Assembly: GCA_945861175.1 (NCBI GenBank)
Contig: CAMATR010000155.1
Span: 1-5,517, forward strand
Length of the DNA stretch: 5,517 nucleotides
From: Chitinophaga pinensis
GTDB taxonomy: Bacteria > Bacteroidota > Bacteroidia > Flavobacteriales_D > Crocinitomicaceae
Direction of reading: 5' to 3'
Shown: positions 1 through 5,517 of the stretch, piece after piece
Layout of the letters: each line of letters opens with the position of its first letter
How positions within the stretch are numbered: the first letter of the stretch is position 1
Notes under the pieces: generated by a model
Database searches by the model: none
The model's input: the letters and a program-made list of their open reading frames with translations, nothing else
What the model was told of the DNA's origin: nothing
Program-made: the position numbers and the translations under genes

Positions 1-314
1 GCAAAAACTCTGACATTATTTTGTGATAATTTAAGTGGGAGGTCAGTTAAGCCTCGAGAATACCACATGGTTATTCCAAAAAGTGGGAAATTTTTTGCAA
101 GATTCAGAAAATAGCTGCTTTGAACTTCCATTCCATTTTGCCATTTATCGGAAAAATTTAAACCAAGTGAATGAGTTGTATTTAATCCTGCTTGTTGGCC
201 AACAATATAACTCCCCGGATTAGATCCTCCACCTTCGTACATCATTCCACCACCTCCACCAGATTGTCCACCCATTCCAATTCTGAAATTTCCACCACCA
301 CCTCCACTGCCGCG
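1..314 (-). CDS. Fragment of a glycine-rich TonB-receptor-like outer-membrane beta-barrel protein (both ends missing)
   Basis: The minus strand is open without a stop from about 323 down to the window edge, roughly 104 codons in the part I count as coding. Reading from 314 downward it begins with a glycine-rich tract (GSGGGGGN, then GGQSGGGGGMMYEGGG), followed by GQQAGLNTTHSLGLNFSDKW and EVQSSYFLN. In the Bacteroidota family of outer-membrane beta-barrel proteins related to TonB-dependent receptors, a Gly-rich loop is typically followed by a 'GLNYSDKW...V.GSYFFN' strand, so the match in order and content is good. Such proteins sit in the outer membrane; the substrate cannot be judged from this piece. 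The N-terminal part should lie at higher coordinates but is replaced by the EF-G fragment, and the C-terminal part runs off the left edge. The last ~35 codons (below about position 110) no longer look like the family, so decay or divergence is possible. The family call is from memory of the motif. Confidence 0.5.
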
Positions 315-532
315 GCGGAAAAATTATCGGAATGGATACGGACGGCTCACATCAAATCATCAAATCAGCTGTTCCGTTAAAAGAATTGTATCACTACTCA
401 ACAACTCTTCGTTCAATGACACAGGGAAGAGGAATGCATCGCCAAAAATTTTCACATTACGATGAAGTTCCGAAAGAAGTTGCCGATAAGATCATTTCAG
501 AATACGAAAAGAGCAGACATGGAGAAGAATAG
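311..532 (+). CDS. fusA: C-terminal fragment of an elongation factor G-type GTPase (5' part missing)
   Basis: About 73 codons match the end of EF-G: GKIIGMD, then VPLKELYHYSTTLRSMTQGR, then the closing FSHYDEVPKEVADKII and a TAG stop at 530-532. This is most of domain V, which contacts the ribosome during translocation; the GTP-binding domain and domains II-IV (over 600 residues in a normal ~700-residue EF-G) are absent. The first in-frame ATG is at 332, but it lies inside the conserved domain, and the match continues upstream to about 317, so 332 is an internal Met rather than a real start. Further upstream the frame loses all resemblance to EF-G and the other strand reads as a beta-barrel gene. 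The LHR/MHR-like 'GRGMHRQKFSHY' wording leans toward the EF-G paralogue often called EF-G 2, but this is not certain. As it stands it cannot encode a working GTPase. Confidence 0.82.
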   Translation, partial: RGGKIIGMDTDGSHQIIKSAVPLKELYHYSTTLRSMTQGRGMHRQKFSHYDEVPKEVADKIISEYEKSRHGEE

Positions 533-578
533 AACCTGAATGAAATATAAAACAATCTTTTCAAATTTTGTTGCCTTA

Positions 579-615
579 GCATTTGGAGAATTTTCTTCAA
601 AGGCTTTTGGTTTTT
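579..615 (+). terminator. Candidate intrinsic terminator after the EF-G fragment
   Basis: Bases 582-589 pair with 594-601 (8 pairs including one G-U) around an AATT loop. G579-C604 and C580-G603 extend the stem beyond one A-G mismatch. The stem is followed at 605-615 by TTTTGGTTTTT. It begins 46 bases after the EF-G stop codon, a sensible place for a transcript end. The stem is AU-rich, so the call is moderate. Pairing was found by eye, without an energy calculation. Confidence 0.45.
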
Positions 616-642
616 ATCGATAGAATAAAAAACTGCATGGAT

Positions 643-672
643 ATCGGTCATTTTGGGTGATCCGATTTTTTT
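643..672 (+). terminator. Second candidate intrinsic terminator in the same gap
   Basis: ATCGGTCA (643-650) can pair with TGATCCGAT (658-666) with a single bulged T at 661 and a TTTTGGG loop. A run of seven Ts ends at 672. It lies 98 bases before the sugar-phosphate transferase start, so it would insulate the polysaccharide genes from transcription coming from the left. The bulge weakens the stem. Confidence 0.4.
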
Positions 673-728
673 CTCGCCTCTTTGGGATGTTGTTCGAAAT
701 GAAAAGTTTTTTATTCGACCGACAGAGG

Positions 729-762
729 TATCATTGACCAAAAGATTTTGTTAGATTATATC
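729..762 (+). promoter_or_regulatory. Weak candidate promoter for the polysaccharide genes
   Basis: Two readings are possible. TTGACC (734-739), a 17-base spacer and TATATC (757-762) resemble sigma-70 boxes, but this would start transcription almost at the ATG at 770, giving a leaderless or nearly leaderless message. Alternatively TATCATTG (729-736) resembles the Bacteroidota -7 box TAnnTTTG with one mismatch, giving a leader of roughly 25-30 bases, but no clear TTTG -33 box sits at the right distance. A promoter is expected here because the gap holds likely terminators and the first gene of the row follows; the exact site is uncertain. Confidence 0.2.
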
Positions 763-769
763 TGTTAAA

Positions 770-2170
770 ATGAAGACTCGCGCTCACATAATTTATTTAC
801 TGTATTTAGTTGCCGACCTTGGTGCGATTCTTTTTGCTCTTTTGCTCTCAGCAATGTATTCGATCTCTTCGTATGTAATTCTTCATTCGAAGTATACATT
901 AGAAAATCTTGATATCCAGTATTTCTTCCTTTTGCTTGCTTTCGTTTGGTACTTTAGTGCACGGTCATCAGGATTATATGATACTTCTCGTACTAAAGTA
1001 CATTCAATTGATGCGTATACCATCCTTAAAAATATTTTTTTTCAGAGCGTATGTCTGATTATTCTCCTTTTTATAATAAAGGAACGCTCACTAACGCGCA
1101 CATTTATTCTTGTCTATATTTTTCTTGTGATACCATTTATTTTTTTAGGGAAGATTGGTATACAGTTACTGTTGCGAGTGTTCAGAAAGAAGTTTAACGA
1201 TGTAAGCAGAGTGGTTATTATTGGGGCCAATGAATTAGGCCAAAATGTGTATGAAAAACTTCACAATAATTCTGTGGGATATAATGTTATCGGATATATC
1301 GATGATAATTCCGAAGCGGTGAAGGATATAAATATTCTTGGCAATCTCTCTAAGCTAAAAATAATTATAACTGAAGAGTCTATTGATATGGTTATTATAG
1401 CACTCTCAAAAATTGATATTGAAAATCTTGAAAATATTATTGAAACCTGCAGAAATCAAATTGTTGAAGTAAAGATAATTCCGGATTTGGCTTGGTATTA
1501 TTTGCGAGATTTCAAATATTCGTTTTTAGTCGACATTCCAGTTGTTTCAGTTATTATTGATAAACTTACAGAACCGTATTGGAGATTTATAAAACGATTA
1601 TTCGATATTTGCCTCACCATATTTTTTGTGATAACAATATTTATCTGGTTTGTTCCAATTATTGTGTTGCTTCAAAAGATCTTTAATCCCGGACCTATAT
1701 TTTTTAGATCGGAACGATGGGGGGAAAAAGGTAAACCATTTTGGATCTATAAATTTAGAACAATGCAGAATTTTGATGGAGAGAAAGTTGTTCCCACCGA
1801 AAAAAATGACAGTCGTATAACTAAATTTGGGAAGATATTACGACAAACAAGTTTTGATGAATTCCCGCAGTTCTATAATGTTTTACGAGGAGAAATGTCA
1901 ATTGTTGGACCTCGTCCGTTCGACAGCAAAGAAGCTGCTTTGATGAAGGGGACATTAGAACAATATATGACACGATATTATGTAAAACCGGGTATTACAG
2001 GATGGGCGCAAATCAATGGGTATCGAGGAGGAACAAAAGATATTACTCAAATGCAAAAGAGAATAGATGTTGATAACTGGTATATGCATAATTGGACGAT
2101 TGGATTAGATATTCAAATTATATTTTATACTACTGCTAAAATATTTTCAGGCGATATTAATGCTTATTAA
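770..2170 (+). CDS. Polyprenyl-phosphate sugar-1-phosphate transferase (WcaJ/WbaP type), initiating enzyme of polysaccharide synthesis
   Basis: This 466-residue inner-membrane enzyme transfers a sugar-1-phosphate, most often glucose-1-phosphate in this subfamily, from a UDP-sugar to undecaprenyl phosphate, the first committed step of repeat-unit assembly. Four hydrophobic segments lie at about 6-28, 48-62, 88-103 and 111-130. A Rossmann-like middle domain follows (about 145-260; IIGANELG at 150-157, GYIDD near 175-179). A fifth membrane or re-entrant helix at about 279-303 opens the catalytic domain. That domain carries KFRTM (328-332), the catalytic Asp-Glu pair D363-E364 in TSFDEFPQF, SIVGPRP (377-383), KPGITGWAQINGYRG (406-420) and an ending NW..GLDIQIIF block typical of the family. 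Length is normal for the full five-segment form (about 460-480). The GPRP motif is followed by Phe384, where WcaJ/WbaP proteins usually have His, so the sugar should not be assumed. There is no Shine-Dalgarno; the ATG is preceded by TTAAA. It heads the row, 28 bases before the flippase gene. Confidence 0.93.
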   Translation: MKTRAHIIYLLYLVADLGAILFALLLSAMYSISSYVILHSKYTLENLDIQYFFLLLAFVWYFSARSSGLYDTSRTKVHSIDAYTILKNIFFQSVCLIILLFIIKERSLTRTFILVYIFLVIPFIFLGKIGIQLLLRVFRKKFNDVSRVVIIGANELGQNVYEKLHNNSVGYNVIGYIDDNSEAVKDINILGNLSKLKIIITEESIDMVIIALSKIDIENLENIIETCRNQIVEVKIIPDLAWYYLRDFKYSFLVDIPVVSVIIDKLTEPYWRFIKRLFDICLTIFFVITIFIWFVPIIVLLQKIFNPGPIFFRSERWGEKGKPFWIYKFRTMQNFDGEKVVPTEKNDSRITKFGKILRQTSFDEFPQFYNVLRGEMSIVGPRPFDSKEAALMKGTLEQYMTRYYVKPGITGWAQINGYRGGTKDITQMQKRIDVDNWYMHNWTIGLDIQIIFYTTAKIFSGDINAY

Positions 2171-2198
2171 ATGTATTTGTGCTTTTCAATAAATTAAA

Positions 2199-3671
2199 AT
2201 GAGCTTAAAACAAAAAACAATATCTGGGTTGAAATGGAGTTTTGCTGATAATATTATAAATCAAGGGATACAGTTTATTGTTGGCATAATATTGGCTCGT
2301 TTGTTGAGCCCGGTAGAATTCGGTTTGATAGGAATGGTGACGTTTTTTTTAGTGATTTCACAAACGTTCATTGATAGCGGATTTAGTCAAGCTTTAATAA
2401 GAAAAACTGATTGTTCACAAGAAGACTATAGCACAGTATTTTATTTTAATATCATCCTTGGGGTTCTTTGTTACGCCTTATTATTTTTATGCTCAAACGT
2501 AATTGGATCATTTTACAATGAACCAGCATTATCAATGATAGTAAAAATTATAGGAATCAATTTAATTGTTAATAGTTTTACCATTGTGCCAAAAGCGATA
2601 ATCACTAGTAAAATTGACTTTAAACTTCAAGCGAACATTTCTTTCATATCTTCTGTTTTATCGGGAATAATTTCAATTTGGATGGCATTATTTGGATGGG
2701 GGGTATGGAGTTTGGTATGGAGAACAATTTCTCAAAATATTATTACAGCACTAATATTGTATATTAAGATGCAGTGGAGACCAATTTTTGTTTTTAAAAT
2801 GGATTCCTTCAATAAATTATTTTCGTTTGGTTCAAAATTACTTATTTCAGGAATTATCTCTTCAACATTTTCCAATATTTATTTGCTTGTGATTGGAAAA
2901 TATTATTCTGCTGCTGATCTTGGCTACTATACTCGTGCTGATCAATTCAAAAATTTCCCATCGCAAAATATTACTTCTGTTATTCAACGTGTCAGCTATC
3001 CAGTCCTTGTAACAGTAAAAGATGATGCTGTAAAATTAAAACGTGGCTATCAAAAATTAATTAAAAATATAATGTTTTTATCCATTGTTTTGATGTTTGG
3101 CATGGCAGTTCTTGCCAGGCCATTGGTTACCACTTTAATTGGAGAAAAGTGGCTTCCAGTTGTTCCTTACTTACAATTTCTATGTCTTCCTGGTATGATG
3201 TATCCGTTGCACGCACTCAATCTTAATATTTTGAAAGTAAAAGGCAGATCGGATTTGTATCTTTGGATAGAATTGCTAAAAGCATTGTTAGCTATTCCTA
3301 CAATTATTATTGGAATATTTTGGGGAATAAAAATGATGATTCTTGGGATATTTGTTAACTCTATTATCGCATTTATTATTAACAGTTACTGGTCAAGCAA
3401 ATTGATAAACTATTCAATCATAGAACAATTAATGGATATTATTCCATCTTTAGCAATAGCTTTAATAATGAGCATTGGTTTGTTGTTTGTCGGGTTTTGT
3501 TTTCATACTGTTTCTCTATTGATTTTACTATTCCAAATATTAATTGGAGGAATGATTGTTATTATTTTATCACATTTTATTAAATATAAGCCATACATTG
3601 AAATGTACGAAATTATTAAAAGTACGATTAAAAATGACAAAATAAACTTATATCTTAATGAAGAAAAATAA
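2199..3671 (+). CDS. Lipid-linked oligosaccharide flippase, WzxC-type (MOP/PST superfamily)
   Basis: This 490-residue, highly hydrophobic protein with roughly 12-14 predicted membrane spans matches polysaccharide transporters of the MOP superfamily in length and layout. WzxC-like wording is clear: a charged start MSLKQKTISGLKWSF, ILARLLSPVEFGLIGM (31-46), FIDSGFSQALIRK (57-69), DYSTVFYFN (76-84), and LGYYTRADQFKNFPS in the middle loop (241-255). By family knowledge it flips the undecaprenyl-linked repeat unit built by the neighbouring enzymes from the cytoplasmic to the periplasmic face; a Wzy polymerase, not seen here, would then act. The start is supported by the family-typical N-terminus; no Shine-Dalgarno is present, and the ATG sits in TTAAAATG as in the preceding gene. 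The end overlaps the next start by 14 bases. Base composition is very AT-rich (for example 13 G/C in 3541-3600 against 24 in 421-480), as is common for Wzx genes. Confidence 0.93.
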   Translation: MSLKQKTISGLKWSFADNIINQGIQFIVGIILARLLSPVEFGLIGMVTFFLVISQTFIDSGFSQALIRKTDCSQEDYSTVFYFNIILGVLCYALLFLCSNVIGSFYNEPALSMIVKIIGINLIVNSFTIVPKAIITSKIDFKLQANISFISSVLSGIISIWMALFGWGVWSLVWRTISQNIITALILYIKMQWRPIFVFKMDSFNKLFSFGSKLLISGIISSTFSNIYLLVIGKYYSAADLGYYTRADQFKNFPSQNITSVIQRVSYPVLVTVKDDAVKLKRGYQKLIKNIMFLSIVLMFGMAVLARPLVTTLIGEKWLPVVPYLQFLCLPGMMYPLHALNLNILKVKGRSDLYLWIELLKALLAIPTIIIGIFWGIKMMILGIFVNSIIAFIINSYWSSKLINYSIIEQLMDIIPSLAIALIMSIGLLFVGFCFHTVSLLILLFQILIGGMIVIILSHFIKYKPYIEMYEIIKSTIKNDKINLYLNEEK

Positions 3672-4791
3672 TAGTATAACAATAGCAATTGTCCATCCAA
3701 ACCAAAATGCCTATTCTGAAACATTTATTCGTTCCCATATAGACAATCTACCCTGTAAGGTCATTGAATTTGACGGAGGAATATTTCCGAGGAGAACTAG
3801 GTCAGCAGATATTTTCAATCTGAACTCCAAAACTTTAAATGTTTCTCGAATCGTCAGAATATTTTTGCAAAAGCAAAAAGAATATCCATATTTTTTTTCA
3901 AAGCTAATTAAAAAAATATTTCAGTACTATAAAGTGGATGCTGTTCTTGCAGAATATGGTCCTACCGGAGAAAAAATATTACCCGTTTGTAGAGAGCTAA
4001 ATATTCCGTTGATTGTTCATTTCCATGGGTTTGATGCTCATCGTCGGTCAACCATTGAGGAATATGGCAATTACAAGCATATATTTAGCGAAGCTGCTGC
4101 TGTAATAGGAGTTTCCCAAAAAATGTGTGAACAATTAAAGACATTGGGATGTCCAGAAATTAAATTGCATTATATTGTTTATGGCATCGGCGATATTTTT
4201 TTTAACCAACGGTTGCCAGAGAACACATTACCAAAGCTTGTTTGTATCGGTCGATTTACACCCAAGAAAGCTCCCTATTTCACCGTCATGGCATTTGCAA
4301 AAGCAGTCAAAAGTGTTCCTGAAGCAAGACTTATTATGATTGGTACGGGGACTGAATTAATTGATGTATGCTGGCAAATGACCAAGATGTATGGGATTGA
4401 AGACAAAGTTCATTTTGTTGGTGTAAAATCACCTGATGAAATAGCTCAAATTTTATCGACATCAAGAGCTTTTATTCAGCATTCCGTTGAAGCGATGGAT
4501 GGCAATTCTGAAGGAACACCCGTTGCGGTTTTAGAGGCATGCGCAGTTGGTGTTCCGGTTATAAGTACTTTTCATGCTGGAATTTCTGATGTGGTAATTC
4601 ATGAAAAGACAGGATTACTTGTAGGGGAAAGAGATATTGAGGGTATGGCAAAAAATATGGTCAGAGTGCTCGAAAACGAACCATTCGCAAGACAAATGGG
4701 AGAGGAAGCAAAGGAAACATATGCAACAAAATTATCGTTCAGAAATAAGTATAAAAAAATTATGGGATGTAATTTATGGTACAATCCGTAA
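3658..4791 (+). CDS. GT4-family glycosyltransferase (WcaL-like, retaining, GT-B fold)
   Basis: This 377-residue, likely cytoplasmic or membrane-associated enzyme would add a sugar from a nucleotide donor to the growing lipid-linked unit. The N-terminal (acceptor) half starts ITIAIVHPNQNAYSETFIRSH and contains HFHGFDAHRR (121-130) and GVSQKM (151-156). The C-terminal (donor) half has the phosphate-binding GRFTPKK (198-204, with R199 and K203/K204), LIMIGTG (225-231), HFVGVKSPDEI (252-262) and the GT4 E-x7-E motif, E285 and E293 in SEGTPVAVLEA. HAGISDVV (306-313) and HEKTGLLV (315-322) follow, as is usual. The SETFI opening and the SEGTPV/HAGI wording resemble colanic-acid-type WcaL/AmsK transferases, but donor and linkage cannot be read from sequence. 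The start overlaps the flippase stop region (3658-3671), suggesting translational coupling. The tail ends rather abruptly (CNLWYNP) but the core is complete. Confidence 0.92.
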   Translation: MKKNNSITIAIVHPNQNAYSETFIRSHIDNLPCKVIEFDGGIFPRRTRSADIFNLNSKTLNVSRIVRIFLQKQKEYPYFFSKLIKKIFQYYKVDAVLAEYGPTGEKILPVCRELNIPLIVHFHGFDAHRRSTIEEYGNYKHIFSEAAAVIGVSQKMCEQLKTLGCPEIKLHYIVYGIGDIFFNQRLPENTLPKLVCIGRFTPKKAPYFTVMAFAKAVKSVPEARLIMIGTGTELIDVCWQMTKMYGIEDKVHFVGVKSPDEIAQILSTSRAFIQHSVEAMDGNSEGTPVAVLEACAVGVPVISTFHAGISDVVIHEKTGLLVGERDIEGMAKNMVRVLENEPFARQMGEEAKETYATKLSFRNKYKKIMGCNLWYNP

Positions 4792-4808
4792 GGATGAATG
4801 AATGATCC
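4792..4808 (+). repeat. Three tandem ATGA units in a short GGAT/ATCC hairpin
   Basis: Directly after the GT4 stop codon (4789-4791), ATGA is repeated three times (4794-4805), flanked by GGAT and ATCC, which can form a 4-base-pair stem. The stretch can be read as a four-codon mini-ORF (Met-Asn-Glu-stop) with AAGG just before it, too close for normal initiation. The hairpin is too short and lacks a T-run, so it is not a terminator. It is probably chance. Confidence 0.25.
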
Positions 4809-4866
4809 CTAATTTGTTGTATCATAGACCATAAATGATTCTTAATCTGCGAATTGAAAATTACTC

Positions 4867-5517
4867 ATGCCAAGTTTATCCGTAATAATGACAATGTACA
4901 ATGTCGAACGATTTCTTCGTGAGGCAATAGAAAGTATATTGGCGCAAACATTTCGCGATTTTGAATTTATCATTTTTGATGATGGTTCAACAGATAATTC
5001 CGTTGCAATTGCTGAAAGCTATAATGATCCACGGATACGATTGTTCCGATCACCGCACGTTGGAAGAGCTGCTGCATTAAACAAAGCAATAGACTATTCG
5101 ACGACAGAACTACTTGCTTTTATGGATGCGGATGATATTTCTATGAAAACAAGGTTTGAGGAACAACTAAAATATCTTTCGGAAAATCCATCTGTTGGAG
5201 TCATTAGCAGTTGGGCCGAAAGAATTGATGAAAATGGTAATTATCTTCGGACAATGACAACCCCTGAGAAGCACCAAGATATTGAATACAAAATGTCACG
5301 AATGGGTGCGATTATTTTCTCCGGGAGTATAGTTAAGAAAATATTGTTCGATAAAATCGGCAAATTTAATGAATCCTTAAGTGTATCAATCGACTATGAA
5401 CTGATGCTCCGCCTAATTAGGGAGACCTTTTTTTATAATCTCCAATTCGTTTTAATAAAGTATAGAAAAAACGGATCGTCAATAACGGCTTCAAATATTT
5501 TAGCACTACGAAAAAAC
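4867..5517 (+). CDS. GT2-family glycosyltransferase, 3' end beyond the window
   Basis: From ATG 4867 the frame is open to the window edge, 217 codons, with no stop. The start is typical of GT-A family 2 enzymes: MPSLSVIMTMYNVERFLREA. It is followed by the nucleotide-binding D38-D39-G-S-T motif, the metal-binding DADD at 87-90 (MDADDISMKTRFE), and the later acceptor-side motif SIDYELMLRL with D176. Family knowledge makes it an inverting transferase adding a sugar to the lipid-linked unit at the cytoplasmic face; the sugar is unknown. Usual length is about 250-340 residues, so 30-120 residues are probably missing. No Shine-Dalgarno is visible before the start; the other nearby ATG at 4835 is out of frame and soon stops. 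It follows the GT4 gene by 75 bases on the same strand and probably belongs to the same transcript. Confidence 0.92.
   Translation, partial: MPSLSVIMTMYNVERFLREAIESILAQTFRDFEFIIFDDGSTDNSVAIAESYNDPRIRLFRSPHVGRAAALNKAIDYSTTELLAFMDADDISMKTRFEEQLKYLSENPSVGVISSWAERIDENGNYLRTMTTPEKHQDIEYKMSRMGAIIFSGSIVKKILFDKIGKFNESLSVSIDYELMLRLIRETFFYNLQFVLIKYRKNGSSITASNILALRKN

Noticed and set aside
35..223. Plus-strand 62-codon open frame near the left edge
   Set aside because: It is antisense to the beta-barrel reading, which has recognisable family wording; the plus-strand translation resembles nothing and has no start signal.
229..311. Repetitive CCACCACC tract as a tandem repeat or regulatory element
   Set aside because: It is explained by runs of glycine codons on the minus strand in the beta-barrel fragment.
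192..380. Plus-strand 62-codon frame rich in Ser and Thr
   Set aside because: Its low-complexity Ser/Thr stretch is the complement of the glycine codons of the minus-strand gene, and its end overlaps the EF-G fragment in the wrong frame.
332..532. The EF-G piece as a complete small protein of 66 residues starting at ATG 332
   Set aside because: The ATG is an internal Met of EF-G domain V, and the homology extends upstream of it; a truncated fragment is the simpler explanation.
457..741. Minus-strand 94-codon frame across the EF-G end and the intergenic gap
   Set aside because: It overlaps conserved EF-G codons, crosses both hairpins, and has no family resemblance or start signal.
3503..3724. 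Minus-strand 73-codon hydrophobic frame
   Set aside because: It is antisense to the flippase C-terminus and the GT4 start; its hydrophobic look follows from the AT-rich complement of membrane-span codons.
4599..4784. Minus-strand 61-codon frame
   Set aside because: It lies wholly within the conserved GT4 donor domain coding sequence and resembles nothing.
4835..4885. ATG 4835 as an alternative start for the GT2 gene
   Set aside because: It is 32 bases before ATG 4867, so out of frame, and it reaches a stop after 16 codons; the product from 4867 starts with a family-typical N-terminus.

Overview
The window holds a piece of a bacterial cell-surface polysaccharide (exopolysaccharide or capsule) gene cluster, preceded by a roughly 770-base stretch containing the remains of two unrelated genes. 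The DNA is AT-rich and the gene starts lack Shine-Dalgarno sequences; two of them share the start context TTAAAATG. A glycine-rich outer-membrane beta-barrel fragment of a type common in Bacteroidota also occurs here. Together these suggest a member of the Bacteroidota / Chlorobi / Ignavibacteria group. That placement is inference from style, not from a marker-gene comparison.

Left part (1-769). The minus strand of 1 to about 314 reads as an open, glycine-rich stretch resembling TonB-receptor-like outer-membrane beta-barrel proteins, cut at both ends. At about 305-320 it abuts head-to-head the last ~70 codons of an EF-G-type translation GTPase (plus strand, stop at 530-532). Both genes have lost their 5' portions at the same point, so this is either a genuine rearrangement breakpoint or a chimeric join made in amplification or assembly. 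A 237-base non-coding stretch follows, with two hairpins each trailed by T-runs and a weak candidate promoter.

Right part (770-5517). Four genes lie on the plus strand in a tight, operon-like row: a WcaJ/WbaP-type polyprenyl-phosphate sugar-1-phosphate transferase (770-2170), a WzxC-type lipid-linked oligosaccharide flippase (2199-3671), a GT4-family glycosyltransferase overlapping the flippase gene by 14 bases (3658-4791), and a GT2-family glycosyltransferase that runs off the right edge (4867 to beyond 5517). Read as a pathway, the first enzyme loads a sugar phosphate onto undecaprenyl phosphate at the inner membrane. The two glycosyltransferases would extend it on the cytoplasmic face, and the flippase would move the lipid-linked repeat unit across the membrane. 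No polymerase (Wzy), export (Wza) or chain-length (Wzc) gene is inside the window.

I did not find RNA genes, CRISPR arrays, insertion sequences or an evidently new system. The most unusual object is the truncated-gene junction near position 310; the polysaccharide genes look like recognisable members of known families.
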